Source of the DNA: JBGVSA01 sp041807905
Lineage (GTDB): Bacteria > Pseudomonadota > Gammaproteobacteria > Burkholderiales > Rhodocyclaceae
Reading direction: 5' to 3'
DNA length: 64,000 bases
Assembly (NCBI RefSeq): GCF_041807905.1
Contig: NZ_JBGVSA010000009.1
Span: 62,001 to 126,000 of the forward strand
Shown here: positions 7,500 to 16,404 of the stretch, in pieces
How positions within the stretch are numbered: position 1 is the first letter of the stretch
Layout: every line of letters begins with the position of its first letter
Made by a program: the position numbers and the translations under genes
The notes under the pieces: model-generated
What the model saw: the letters and a program-made list of their open reading frames with translations, nothing else
Databases searched by the model: none
What the model was told of the DNA's origin: nothing

Positions 7500-8308
7500 G
7501 TCCCGGCCCCTTCAAGATGGCAGCCCGCCGCGATCAGCGCGGGCGCCACTTCAACTTCGACGGTCTGCCAGAAGGACGGCCCTTCAACGACGGCCGCGTC
7601 GACGGCGACGCCCCGCGCGCGCAATCGTTCGATGGCCGTCGCGGACGCCGGCGCAATCGCGCGACCGACTTCCAGCCAGCGCACCGGAGCGGACCAGCCC
7701 GACGGCAGGTCGAAGGCGGCGGCTTCGAGTCCGGCGGCCATGGCGGAATTGAGAAGGTAGCCGGCGATTTCCTGCGCCTGGCCCTCCATGAGTGCCTGCC
7801 GCACGGCGCGCGCATCGATGCGATCGGCCTCGCCCAGCCCGAGGCTGGCGGCAATCTTGAGACGGAGGAATTGCCCGAGCAGTGTTTTGCCGGAGAGCTG
7901 CGGCTGCCAGAGCAGCAGGCCGTCATGGGCGGCGTCGGCATGCAGGGCATCGGCGGCCAGCAAGGCGCCGGCGCGCACGGCCCAGGCCCATTGCGGACCA
8001 GGATGATGGGCCTTCAGCCATTGCCGGGCGCAACTCAGGTCATCGAGCCAGCCGGCCCAATCGGCCTCGCCGAAGTCGCCTTCGGCGTCACCCGTGCCGA
8101 ACAGGTCGACCTGCAGCACCGCCCAGCCCTGCTCCGCCATGGCGTGCGCGGCCAGCGCCATCATGCGGCGACATTTGTTCAGTTCTTCGGCAAAGGGCGG
8201 GTAGGCAAGGACAGCTCCGCGGACATTGCCGCGAGGCAGGCGCAGCACGCAGAACAGTTCGCCGCGTGCCGCAGGAAGATAAAAACCGCGCTCCTCGATG
8301 GTATGCAC
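7484..8308 (-). CDS. Alpha/beta hydrolase, exosortase A-associated hydrolase 2 type
   Basis: This 274-residue hydrolase-2 family protein has a core alpha/beta fold: GAVLAYPPFAEELNKCRRM near residue 30, VLQVDLFGTGDAEGDF near 65, then WAVRAGALLA where the nucleophile elbow would be. No canonical Gly-X-Ser-X-Gly is visible at that point, so it may be a degenerate or atypical hydrolase. I use a GTG start at 8306-8308 (complement), 13 bases after the carrier-protein stop, since the fold begins directly (HTIEERGFYLP). An open frame extends upstream to 8428 but lies over the carrier gene. The ribosome site is weak, and another start is possible. Confidence 0.8.
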   Translation of the reverse strand: MHTIEERGFYLPAARGELFCVLRLPRGNVRGAVLAYPPFAEELNKCRRMMALAAHAMAEQGWAVLQVDLFGTGDAEGDFGEADWAGWLDDLSCARQWLKAHHPGPQWAWAVRAGALLAADALHADAAHDGLLLWQPQLSGKTLLGQFLRLKIAASLGLGEADRIDARAVRQALMEGQAQEIAGYLLNSAMAAGLEAAAFDLPSGWSAPVRWLEVGRAIAPASATAIERLRARGVAVDAAVVEGPSFWQTVEVEVAPALIAAGCHLEGAGTCAAA

Positions 8309-8321
8309 GGTGGAAAAGGGT

Positions 8322-8573
8322 TCAACCGGCCAGCTTGTCTTCGACGAAACGACGCAGGCTGCCGAAGGTGGCGAAGGTCGCCCCGTCCAGCTCGTCGTCT
8401 TCAAGGAACACGCCGAAGCGTTCTTCAATGCTGGTAATGACGGCCACCACGGCCATGGAATCCAGTTCCGGCACGGCGCCCAGCAGCGGGGTATCGTCCG
8501 TAAAGCCGGCGGCGCGCCCCTGCAGGCCGAGCACTTCGTCCAGGACGGCCGTCAGTTCGCTCTTGATATCCAA
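8322..8573 (-). CDS. Acyl carrier protein of the exosortase-type cluster
   Basis: This 83-residue carrier protein has the 4'-phosphopantetheine site ELDSMAVV, with the Ser near residue 46, followed by helices typical of acyl/peptidyl carrier domains (ITSIEERFGVFLEDDEL). It would be modified by a phosphopantetheinyl transferase encoded elsewhere and carry an acyl or aminoacyl thioester. The start is a TTG at 8571-8573 (complement); no ATG is available and GGGAG lies seven bases before the TTG, which supports it. It heads a minus-strand operon with hydrolases 2 and 1. The acyl ligase at 11672 is the likely loading enzyme, given the shared association with exosortase loci. Confidence 0.88.
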   Translation of the reverse strand: MDIKSELTAVLDEVLGLQGRAAGFTDDTPLLGAVPELDSMAVVAVITSIEERFGVFLEDDELDGATFATFGSLRRFVEDKLAG

Positions 8574-8641
8574 TCAACTTCTCCCATTAATCAACGCGGC
8601 GCAGAACAATCCTGTCACGGACGCCCCGCGGAGAGCGCCGT

Positions 8642-8647
8642 ATTATA
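8642..8647 (-). promoter_or_regulatory. Probable -10 box for the carrier/hydrolase operon
   Basis: A perfect TATAAT on the minus strand, about 70 bases before the TTG start of the carrier protein. No convincing -35 box is seen at 16-18 bases, so an activator may be needed. The remaining gap up to 8838 presumably also holds the divergent promoter of the glycosyltransferase. Confidence 0.35.
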
Positions 8648-8838
8648 GGTCGCTCTCGCCGCCCGACTACGTGACTTAGTACGCCGAACATGATCAGCCT
8701 ACCCAGACGGCCAGCCCCGTCAGCCAGTGCGAAATCGACCGATTCCGCCAGCCCGGACAGGCCGTCTCCGACCGGTGCGCCGATCGGCTGCGCATCATAC
8801 GCCATCGTCCCTCGCCCGGCAGGCTAACGCTATTGATC

Positions 8839-10074
8839 ATGACGATAGCGCCACGCGTCCTGATGGTCGCCTACCACTTCCCGCCGCTGGCCGGCAGCAG
8901 CGGCATCCAGCGCACGCTGCGGTTCGTCCAGCAGTTGCCCGACTGCGGCTGGGAGCCCATCGTACTGGGCGCGAGCCCGCGCGCCTTCGAGCAGGTTTCG
9001 CAGGATCTGGCGGGCGAACTGGATGAAAGCCTGGTCGTGGAACGGGCCCTGGCGCTGGACAGTGCGCGGCATCTGTCGGTTGGCGGCCGCTATCCCGGCG
9101 CGCTGGCGGTGCCCGACCGCTGGGTAAGCTGGTGGCCCCACGCCGTGCTCAAGGGGCTGGCGATGATCCGCCGTTATCGTCCGGCCGCGATCTGGAGTAC
9201 CTACCCCATCGCAACGGCGCACATGATCGGCCACACGCTCTCGCGCCTGTCGGGCGTGCCGTGGATCGCCGACTTCCGCGACCCGATGGCGCAGGACGAT
9301 TACCCGACCGATCCAGCCGTGCGCCGCAGCTTCGAGCGCATCGAGCGCGCCGCGTTGTCGCGCGCCCGCGCAGCGGTATTCACCACAAGAGGTGCTGCGT
9401 CGATCTATCGCGAACGTTATCCGGCTCATGCGGGCAAGGTGGCGCTGATCGAAAACGGCTTCGACGAAGAGAGCTTCGCGGGACTCGGCCCGCAGCCCGA
9501 CAATGCGCCGCACCCTTTCACGCTCCTGCACAGCGGCGCGGTATACCCGTCGGAACGCGATCCGTCGCAGTTCTTCGACGCACTCGGCGCGCTGGACCGC
9601 AGCGGGCAGATCACGCCGGCCACGCTGCGCGTGCGCTTTCGCGCGGCGGTACATGACGGCCTGATCGAAGGCATAGCCGAACGCGCGGGCGTGGCGGCGT
9701 ATATCGAAATGGCGTCGCCCCTGCCCTACCGCGAGGCGCTCACCGAAATGCTCGGCGCCGACGCCTTGCTCGTACTGCAGGCGGCCAACTGCAATCAACA
9801 GATCCCGGCGAAGGTGTATGAATACCTGCGCGCGCAGCGCCCCATCCTCGGGCTGACCGACCCCGCTGGCGACACGGGCGATCTGCTCGCGCGCAGCGGC
9901 GTGCGCTGGATCGCGCCGCTGGATGACGCGCAGGCCATCGCCCGGATGCTGCCGGCATTCGTCGCCGCCGCGCGCAAGGGCGATGCGGGCGTACCGGATG
10001 CCGCCCATGTCGCGGCCCACTCGCGCCGCGCCCGCACGTCCGCTCTGGCCGATCTGCTCGCCTCCATGCGCTGA
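8839..10074 (+). CDS. Glycosyltransferase, GT4-like
   Basis: This 411-residue GT-B fold protein starts with MVAYHFPPLAGSSGIQRTLRF, the N-terminal donor/acceptor loop pattern of GT4-like enzymes. It continues with WIADFRDPMAQDDYP and a C-terminal Rossmann half (TLLHSGAVYPSERDPSQFF; AKVYEYLRAQRPIL, the segment that usually binds the nucleotide sugar). No signal peptide or membrane helix is seen; such enzymes act at the cytoplasmic face. It is divergent from the carrier/hydrolase operon, consistent with making a polysaccharide or glycolipid in the same pathway. The sugar donor cannot be read from sequence. ATG 8839 is used; a TTG two codons upstream is less likely. Confidence 0.8.
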   Translation: MTIAPRVLMVAYHFPPLAGSSGIQRTLRFVQQLPDCGWEPIVLGASPRAFEQVSQDLAGELDESLVVERALALDSARHLSVGGRYPGALAVPDRWVSWWPHAVLKGLAMIRRYRPAAIWSTYPIATAHMIGHTLSRLSGVPWIADFRDPMAQDDYPTDPAVRRSFERIERAALSRARAAVFTTRGAASIYRERYPAHAGKVALIENGFDEESFAGLGPQPDNAPHPFTLLHSGAVYPSERDPSQFFDALGALDRSGQITPATLRVRFRAAVHDGLIEGIAERAGVAAYIEMASPLPYREALTEMLGADALLVLQAANCNQQIPAKVYEYLRAQRPILGLTDPAGDTGDLLARSGVRWIAPLDDAQAIARMLPAFVAAARKGDAGVPDAAHVAAHSRRARTSALADLLASMR

Positions 10075-10140
10075 CCCGCGCAAACCCGGCGGGGCCGGGC
10101 CTGATACGATGCGATCTTTGCGCTTCGCCCGGCTGCCTCC

Positions 10141-11559
10141 ATGCCCGTTCAAACCTTCTTCTGGCACGACTACGAAACCTTCGGCGCCGAGCCGCGCCGC
10201 GATCGCCCGGCGCAGTTTGCGGGCATCCGTACCGACGCCGAACTCAACGAGATCGGTGCGCCGGTCGAACTCTTCTGCCAGCCCACGCCTGACTGGTTGC
10301 CCGATCCGCAATCGTGCCTGATCACCGGCATCACGCCGCAGCAATGCCTGGCACAAGGGATGCCGGAGCATCGCTTCGCGGCGGAAGTCGAACGCGTACT
10401 GGCCGAGCCGGGCACCATCGGCGTGGGCTACAACTCGATCCGTTTCGACGATGAGGTCACGCGCTTTCTGTTCTGGCGCAATCTGATCGACCCGTACGCG
10501 CGTGAATGGCAAAACGAATGCGGCCGCTGGGATTTGCTCGACACGGTACGCACTGCCTTCGCCCTGCGCCCGGAAGGCATCGAATGGCCGGTGAACGATG
10601 AGGGGCGCCATAGCTTCCGCCTCGAACATCTGACCGCCGCCAATGGACTCGCCCACGAGTCGGCGCACGACGCCGTGTCCGACGTGCGCGCCACCATCGC
10701 ACTTGCGCGGCTCATTCGCGCACGCCAGCCGCGCCTGTTCGACTTCTGTGCCAGCCTGCGCAAAAAGGATCGCGTGCAGGCGGAAATCGGCTCGTCGCCG
10801 CGTCCGCTGCTGCATGTCTCGGGCATGTACGGTGCGGAACGTGGTCACCTTGCGGTGGTGTGGCCCATGGCCTGGCACCCGACCAACCGCAATGAACTGA
10901 TCGTGTGGGATCTGGCGCATTCGCCAGAAGAGCTGTTCGCACTCGATACCGACACCATCCGCCAGCGCATGTTCACTCGGGCGGCCGATCTGCCCGAAGG
11001 GGTGACGCGCCTGCCCATCAAGAGCATCCACATCAACAAGTCGCCGATCGTCATCAGCAACCTGCGCACGCTCGACCCGGCACGCGCCGAGCGCTGGCAG
11101 ATTGATCTGGATCTGTGTCAACGCCACGCCGGCGCTTTTGCGCAGGCACCGCAACTGGATTGGGCAGCGATTTATGCGCGCCCGGCGATGGACACGCCCG
11201 ACGTGGATGAAGATCTCTACGGCGGCTTCATCGGCAACGGGGACCGCCGCACGCTCAACCGCCTGCGCGAGATGGATGGCACCGCGCTGGCGAACGCCCG
11301 CCTGAATTTCGAAGATGAACGCCTGGAAGAGCTGGTCTTTCGCTACCGCGCCCGCAACTTCCCCGAAACCCTTTCCGACGACGATGCCGGCCGCTGGCAG
11401 CAACTGCGCCATGAACGTCTCATCGACGGACGCGACGGCTATCGCAGCCTGGCACAGTTGGCCGATCAGATCGATGTGCTGTCCGAAGACGCCAACGACC
11501 GGGCGCTGGGCATCCTTGAAGCGCTGTACGACTACGCTGAATCCATTGCACCGGTGTGA
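10141..11559 (+). CDS. sbcB: Exodeoxyribonuclease I
   Basis: This 472-residue 3'-5' exonuclease for single-stranded DNA is active in mismatch repair and recombination. The DEDD exonuclease domain starts FFWHDYETFGAEPRRDRPAQFAG (first Asp and Glu at about 10 and 12), has GYNSIRFDDEV for the second Asp and HDAVSDVRATIALARLI for the last acidic residue. The SH3-like and C-terminal helical domains specific to ExoI follow (LPIKSIHINKSPIV; ALYDYAESI at the end). Length matches E. coli ExoI (475). It is a housekeeping gene that sits between the glycosyltransferase and the acyl-ligase operon, splitting the exosortase-type cluster. An extended -10-like sequence lies just upstream. Confidence 0.96.
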   Translation: MPVQTFFWHDYETFGAEPRRDRPAQFAGIRTDAELNEIGAPVELFCQPTPDWLPDPQSCLITGITPQQCLAQGMPEHRFAAEVERVLAEPGTIGVGYNSIRFDDEVTRFLFWRNLIDPYAREWQNECGRWDLLDTVRTAFALRPEGIEWPVNDEGRHSFRLEHLTAANGLAHESAHDAVSDVRATIALARLIRARQPRLFDFCASLRKKDRVQAEIGSSPRPLLHVSGMYGAERGHLAVVWPMAWHPTNRNELIVWDLAHSPEELFALDTDTIRQRMFTRAADLPEGVTRLPIKSIHINKSPIVISNLRTLDPARAERWQIDLDLCQRHAGAFAQAPQLDWAAIYARPAMDTPDVDEDLYGGFIGNGDRRTLNRLREMDGTALANARLNFEDERLEELVFRYRARNFPETLSDDDAGRWQQLRHERLIDGRDGYRSLAQLADQIDVLSEDANDRALGILEALYDYAESIAPV

Positions 11560-11671
11560 GCTGGCGCGGCGCGCCGCATCGTGACCGAATGCGCAGGCAG
11601 CCGGCCGCGCGCTGATAAAATCGGCAGGCCCGGCGCGGCGCATTGACCCACGGCGCTACTGCGAGACGACG

Positions 11672-13258
11672 ATGAGCACCCTGCTACACGAACTGATCCT
11701 GCATTCCGCCGACCGCGCGCCCGGCACTCCTGCGCTGACCCAGGGCGGTGAAACGCTCGATTACGCAGCATTGGCCACGCGCGTCGAGCGATTCGCCGCC
11801 GGCATCGTGGCACTCGGCGTAGCGCGTGGCGAACGCATCGGCGTGTATCTGGACAAGCGTTTCGAAACGGTGGTCGCGAGCTTTGGCGCGGCTGCCGCCG
11901 GTGCAGTGTTCGTGCCGATCAATCCGCTGCTCAAGCCCGAACAGGTCGGCTACATCCTGCGCGACTGCAACGTGCGCTTGCTCGTCACCTCGCCCGAACG
12001 GCACACCTTGCTCGAAGCCACGCTGCAGCAATGCCATGATCTGCGCCACGTGGTGCTCACCAGCGATGGCGACGGCATGCCTTCGGGCTATTCGATCCAC
12101 GGGTGGGATGTCGTCAACACGCAGGCGACGGCGCACGGCCACCGCGTCATCGACAGCGACATGCTGGCGATCCTGTATACGTCTGGCAGCACCGGGCGCC
12201 CCAAGGGCGTGGTGCTATCCCATCGCAACATGGTGGCCGGCGCCAAGAGCGTGGCCCATTATCTTGGCAACAATCCCGACGACACCTTGCTCGCGGCCTT
12301 GCCGTTGTCGTTCGACGCCGGCTTCTCGCAATTGACGACGGCGTTCCATGCCGGCGCACGCGTGGTGCTGCTCAACTATCTGCTGCCGCGCGACGTGGTC
12401 CGCGCGCTCGAGCGCGAACGCGTCACCGGGCTGACCGCCGTGCCGCCGCTGTGGATTCAGCTCACGCAGGTTCAATGGCCGGAGAGCGTTGCGCAGCACT
12501 TGCGCTACATCGCGAATACGGGTGGACGTATGCCGCTTGAAACGCTCAAGACGCTGCGCGAACGTCTGCCCAGGACCCGACCGTTCCTCATGTACGGTTT
12601 GACCGAAGCGTTTCGCGCGACGTATCTCGATCCGTCCGAAGTCGATCGTCGCCCGGACTCCATCGGCAGATCGATCCCCAATTCCGAAGTGATGGTGCTA
12701 CGCGAAGACGGCACGCCGTGCGCGCCGAATGAGCCGGGCGAACTGGTGCAGCGCGGCGCACTGGTGGCGATGGGCTATTGGAACGATCCGGACAAGACGG
12801 CCGAGCGCTTTCGCCCCGTGCCCGGTGCTGTGCGCGAGGGCGGCTTGGTGTTGCCGGAAATCGCGGTGTTCTCGGGCGACACCGTGCGCGCCGATGAAGA
12901 AGGCTTCCTGTACTTCATCGGCCGCCGCGATGAAATGATCAAGACCTCGGGTTACCGCGTAAGCCCGACGGAAATCGAAGAAGTCGCCTACGCGACCCAA
13001 CTCGTCGGGGAGTGCGCCGCCTTCGGCATCGACCACGCATCGCTCGGGCAGGCCATCGTGCTGGTCGTGACGCCGCGCGGAGCATCGCCATTGTCGGAAG
13101 AGGATCTGCTGGCGCACTTCAAGCGTGAATGCCCGGCCTATCAGGTGCCCGCGCATATCAAGATCCAGGCGGGCCCGCTGCCGCGCAACCCCAACGGCAA
13201 GATCGACCGTAAACTGCTCGCTGGCGAATTCGCCGCACGCACCTCCGCCCAGCCATGA
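11672..13258 (+). CDS. AMP-forming acyl ligase, exosortase A-associated type
   Basis: This 528-residue ANL-superfamily enzyme should activate a carboxylic or amino acid as the adenylate and pass it to a thiol. The P-loop is LYTSGSTGRPKGVVLSHRN near residue 170; further core motifs are YGLTEAFRATYLDP, FSGDTVRADEEGFLYFIGR and DEMIKTSGYRVSPTEIEE, and the catalytic Lys lies in NPNGKIDRKLL near the C-terminus. All adenylation motifs are intact. It overlaps the decarboxylase gene by 4 bases (ATGA). In known loci this ligase type travels with exosortase A, the hydrolases and a carrier protein. The carrier at 8322 is a plausible acceptor rather than CoA; this is inference. Confidence 0.88.
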   Translation: MSTLLHELILHSADRAPGTPALTQGGETLDYAALATRVERFAAGIVALGVARGERIGVYLDKRFETVVASFGAAAAGAVFVPINPLLKPEQVGYILRDCNVRLLVTSPERHTLLEATLQQCHDLRHVVLTSDGDGMPSGYSIHGWDVVNTQATAHGHRVIDSDMLAILYTSGSTGRPKGVVLSHRNMVAGAKSVAHYLGNNPDDTLLAALPLSFDAGFSQLTTAFHAGARVVLLNYLLPRDVVRALERERVTGLTAVPPLWIQLTQVQWPESVAQHLRYIANTGGRMPLETLKTLRERLPRTRPFLMYGLTEAFRATYLDPSEVDRRPDSIGRSIPNSEVMVLREDGTPCAPNEPGELVQRGALVAMGYWNDPDKTAERFRPVPGAVREGGLVLPEIAVFSGDTVRADEEGFLYFIGRRDEMIKTSGYRVSPTEIEEVAYATQLVGECAAFGIDHASLGQAIVLVVTPRGASPLSEEDLLAHFKRECPAYQVPAHIKIQAGPLPRNPNGKIDRKLLAGEFAARTSAQP

Positions 13259-14511
13259 CAGATCAAACCACCGGCGCTCCGCGCCCCCTGCCGCGCCATG
13301 CGGCGATGGACCAGTTCCCAAGCTCGGGCAACGAGCTGCTCATCGGCGGCATGCCGATATCGCGCCTGGCCGCGCGCGTGGGCCAGACGCCGTTCTATGC
13401 GTACGATCGGCGCCTTATCGGTACGCGCATCGCGGAATTGCGCGCCACGCTACCGGAGGCCGTACAACTGCACTTCGCGATGAAGGCCAATCCGATGCCG
13501 GCGCTGGTGGCCTTCATGGCGGCGCGCGTCGATGGCCTGGACGTTGCCTCGGGCGCCGAAATGCGTGTAGCGCTCGACGCCGGCGCCGACCCGCGTCGCA
13601 TGAGTTTTGCCGGTCCGGGCAAGAGCGAGTCCGAACTGACGCAGGCGGTCGCTGCCAACGTATTGTTGAATGTAGAGTCCCTGCGCGAAGTGCGCGTCCT
13701 GGCGGATATCGCTTCGCGCACGGGGTGGAAGCCGCGCGTGGCCGTGCGCGTGAATCCGGATTTCGAGCTCAAGTCCTCCGGCATGAGGATGGGCGGCGGC
13801 CCGAAGCAGTTCGGTGTCGATGCCGAAATCGTGCCCGACCTGTTGCGTGAAATCGGACGCCTCGGTCTGTCATTCGAAGGATTCCATCTGTTTGCCGGCT
13901 CGCAGAACCTGCGCGCCGAGGCCATCGTCGAGGCGCAGCAAAAGAGTTTTGAACTGGCATTGCGGCTCGCGGAGCACGCTCCCGCGCCGGTGCGTTCGCT
14001 CAACCTTGGCGGCGGCTTCGGTATTCCGTATTTCCCCGGCGAGACACGGCTCGACATCACGCCGATCGGCGACAACCTCGCACAGCTTGCGCAGCGTGCG
14101 GAGCGCGAACTGGATGATGCTGAACTGGTCGTCGAGCTGGGCCGCTATCTGGTCGGCGAGGCTGGCGTATATGTGGCGCGCGTGGTGGACAAGAAGATGT
14201 CGCGCGGCCACACCTATCTGGTCACCGACGGCGGGCTGCATCATCATCTGGCCGCGTCCGGCAACTTCGGCCAGGTGATCCGCAAGAATTATCCCGTTGC
14301 CATTGGCAATCGCATGGCATCTCCGTCCGTTGAGCAGGTCACGGTGGTCGGCCCCCTGTGTACGCCGCTCGATCTGCTGGCCGAACGCATGGATCTGCCC
14401 GCTGCCGAGGTCGGTGACTTCGTGGTGGTGTTCCAGTCGGGCGCCTATGGCTACACCGCCAGTCCTCGCGATTTCCTCAGCCATCCGCAGCCCGTCGAAG
14501 TGCTGGTATGA
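13255..14511 (+). CDS. PLP-dependent decarboxylase, exosortase A-associated type
   Basis: This 418-residue fold-type III (alanine racemase-like barrel) enzyme is of the diaminopimelate/ornithine decarboxylase class. The PLP lysine lies in LHFAMKANPMPALV near residue 78, the glycine-rich phosphate loop is LNLGGGFGIPYFPGE near 250, and GPLCTPLDLLAERM near 362 supplies the partner-subunit Cys. It should decarboxylate a free or carrier-linked amino acid in the cytoplasm. The gene overlaps both neighbours by 4 bases, so ligase, decarboxylase and asparagine-synthase-like protein form one tightly coupled operon. It is not lysA: family features and context fit the exosortase-associated group better. 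Confidence 0.87.
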   Translation: MTDQTTGAPRPLPRHAAMDQFPSSGNELLIGGMPISRLAARVGQTPFYAYDRRLIGTRIAELRATLPEAVQLHFAMKANPMPALVAFMAARVDGLDVASGAEMRVALDAGADPRRMSFAGPGKSESELTQAVAANVLLNVESLREVRVLADIASRTGWKPRVAVRVNPDFELKSSGMRMGGGPKQFGVDAEIVPDLLREIGRLGLSFEGFHLFAGSQNLRAEAIVEAQQKSFELALRLAEHAPAPVRSLNLGGGFGIPYFPGETRLDITPIGDNLAQLAQRAERELDDAELVVELGRYLVGEAGVYVARVVDKKMSRGHTYLVTDGGLHHHLAASGNFGQVIRKNYPVAIGNRMASPSVEQVTVVGPLCTPLDLLAERMDLPAAEVGDFVVVFQSGAYGYTASPRDFLSHPQPVEVLV

Positions 14512-16355
14512 CAATGCGGCCGGCAATGGCGCCGGCCCTTGCCCAAGGAATGCATCACTCCATGATCCGTGGTTACATCGATTTCGCCGCGCTGAACCGG
14601 CAGACCCGCCTGGATGCCGCCGCGCTGCGCCAAGGCCGCCTGCAATGCGCGGGACTGGACCTGGGCTTCTCGGGCGTCGCCGTTCACCACAACGACACGC
14701 AACTGCTGCTCATCGCCGGCCATCCCCAGGCCCGCGAGGCACGGCTGCTCAGCACGCTCCGTCATGAAGGCTGGCCGGCGATGCTGCCGTGGATCACGTC
14801 GTCACCCCACAACATCGTGCCGCAGCTCGGCGGTCGCTTTGCACTGCTGTGGCTCGACATCTCGGCAGGGGCGCTGGGGTTTGCGACGGATCGCTTCGCC
14901 ACGCACCCGTTCTGCTATTCAAAGGAAGGCGCCCGCCTCTCGTTTGCCGACCGCGCCGATCAGGTTCCTGCGCTGAGTCGCGGCTTGTCCGCGCAAGGGC
15001 TGTTCGATTACCTGCACTTTCACGTGATCCCGGCGCCGCGCACGGTGTTCGAAGGTATACACCGGCTGCCTCCCGCCAACTTGCTGACGGCGAACGGGGA
15101 CGAAACACGCACGCGCCGCTGGTGGCTGCCGCACTTCGAAGAACCCAGGAAGGGCAACGTCGCCACCGAAAAGGAAGCCTTCCGCAGCATTCTGGATGAA
15201 GCGGTGCGTCGCGCCGCCGAGGACGGCAATGTCGGTGCGTTTCTGTCGGGCGGCACCGATAGCTCGACGGTCGCCGGACTGCTGGCGGCGCAACGTGGCG
15301 CGCCGATCAAGGCGTATTCCATTGGCTTCGATGCCGCCGGCTACGACGAAATCGAATACGCGCGCGTCGCGGCAGCCCGCTTCGGGCTGGACCACCACAT
15401 TCACTACATCACGCCTGAAGAGATCGCGACGGGCGTACCGGCAGTGGCGGCGCATTACGACCAGCCCTTCGGCAACTCGTCGGCGGTACCCGCGTATTAC
15501 TGCTCACGCGCCGCCCATGCCGATGGCATTACACGCATGCTGGCGGGCGATGGTGGAGACGAACTCTTCGGCGGCAACACGCGCTATGCCGCGCAGCGTG
15601 TCTTCGCACTGCACGACCGCATGCCTGCGCCGTTGTGGAGCGCCAGCTTCGGCCCCCTGTTGCATGGCGCAGGCAGTGTGCCGGGCCTGGGCAAGTTGGC
15701 ACGTTACGCACGTCTGGCAGAAAGCACCGTGCCGGAACGCTTCGATTCGTACAACCTCGTCGCACGGCTCGGGCACGCCAATGTTCTGACGCCGGCCTTC
15801 CTGCACGCCATCGACACGGCGGCACCGGCGCGACTGCGCGACGCCGAATGGCAGCAGATCGGCGCCAACGCGCTGATCAACCGCATGCTGGCCTTCGATT
15901 GGCGTTTCACGCTGGCCGACAATGATCTGCCGAAGGTGATCGGGACAACGGAACTCGCGGGCGTGGAGGTTGCTTTCCCGTTGCTGGATGATGATCTGGT
16001 CGATTTCTCGATGACCTTGCCTCCGCGCTTCAAGCTGCGCGGCAAGCAGTTGCGCTGGTTCTTCAAGCGCGCACTCGCGGACCTGCTGCCGCGCCAGATC
16101 ATCCACAAGAAGAAGCACGGCTTCGGCCTGCCTTTCGGGCAGTGGGCGCTGAGCAATGATCAGTTGCGCGCCGTGGCGACCGACTCACTCGGTAGCCTCG
16201 GCACGCGCGGCATTCTGCGGGCGGAGTTTCTCGATTCGCTGATGCGCGATCGCGTGGCGGCCCACCCCGGCTATTACGGCGAGATGGTGTGGATCGCGAT
16301 GATGCTGGAGCAATGGCTGCGCGCTCATGCGCCGGACTATCGCTTCGCCGGCTGA
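14508..16355 (+). CDS. Asparagine-synthase-like protein without a glutaminase Cys
   Basis: The C-terminal half is an asparagine synthase domain: PP-loop AFLSGGTDSSTVAGLL near residue 250, LAGDGGDELFGGNTRY near 345 and KHGFGLPFG near 540. It should adenylate a carboxylate and form an amide. The N-terminal 220 residues resemble the class II glutaminase layout (GGRFALLWLD, HPFCYSKEG), but no start codon gives the obligatory Met-Cys nucleophile, so ammonia or an amine must come from elsewhere. I list ATG 14508 (ATGA overlap, 615 residues). ATG 14550 and ATG 14562 (MIRGYIDF) are also possible, and AAGGA at 14545-14549 favours the latter. Amidating the decarboxylase product is a reasonable guess. 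Confidence 0.82.
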   Translation: MTMRPAMAPALAQGMHHSMIRGYIDFAALNRQTRLDAAALRQGRLQCAGLDLGFSGVAVHHNDTQLLLIAGHPQAREARLLSTLRHEGWPAMLPWITSSPHNIVPQLGGRFALLWLDISAGALGFATDRFATHPFCYSKEGARLSFADRADQVPALSRGLSAQGLFDYLHFHVIPAPRTVFEGIHRLPPANLLTANGDETRTRRWWLPHFEEPRKGNVATEKEAFRSILDEAVRRAAEDGNVGAFLSGGTDSSTVAGLLAAQRGAPIKAYSIGFDAAGYDEIEYARVAAARFGLDHHIHYITPEEIATGVPAVAAHYDQPFGNSSAVPAYYCSRAAHADGITRMLAGDGGDELFGGNTRYAAQRVFALHDRMPAPLWSASFGPLLHGAGSVPGLGKLARYARLAESTVPERFDSYNLVARLGHANVLTPAFLHAIDTAAPARLRDAEWQQIGANALINRMLAFDWRFTLADNDLPKVIGTTELAGVEVAFPLLDDDLVDFSMTLPPRFKLRGKQLRWFFKRALADLLPRQIIHKKKHGFGLPFGQWALSNDQLRAVATDSLGSLGTRGILRAEFLDSLMRDRVAAHPGYYGEMVWIAMMLEQWLRAHAPDYRFAG

Positions 16356-16360
16356 AAGCA

Positions 16361-16383
16361 AAACGGGCGCCGCGATGGCGCCC
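16361..16383 (-). terminator. Terminator of the OPT transporter gene
   Basis: GGGCGCC (16365-16371) and its complement GGCGCCC (16377-16383) enclose a 5-base loop. Read on the minus strand the stem is followed by GTTTTGC, so it mainly serves the gene ending at 16405. It also lies just after the plus-strand operon. Confidence 0.6.
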
Positions 16384-16404
16384 GGCTGTCTGAGTGAGTG
16401 CGGA

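Noticed and set aside
8830..11643. 937-codon open frame on the minus strand
   Set aside because: It is the antisense shadow of the glycosyltransferase and sbcB, both of which have full family motifs. Its translation is Arg/Ala/Gln-rich with no domain.
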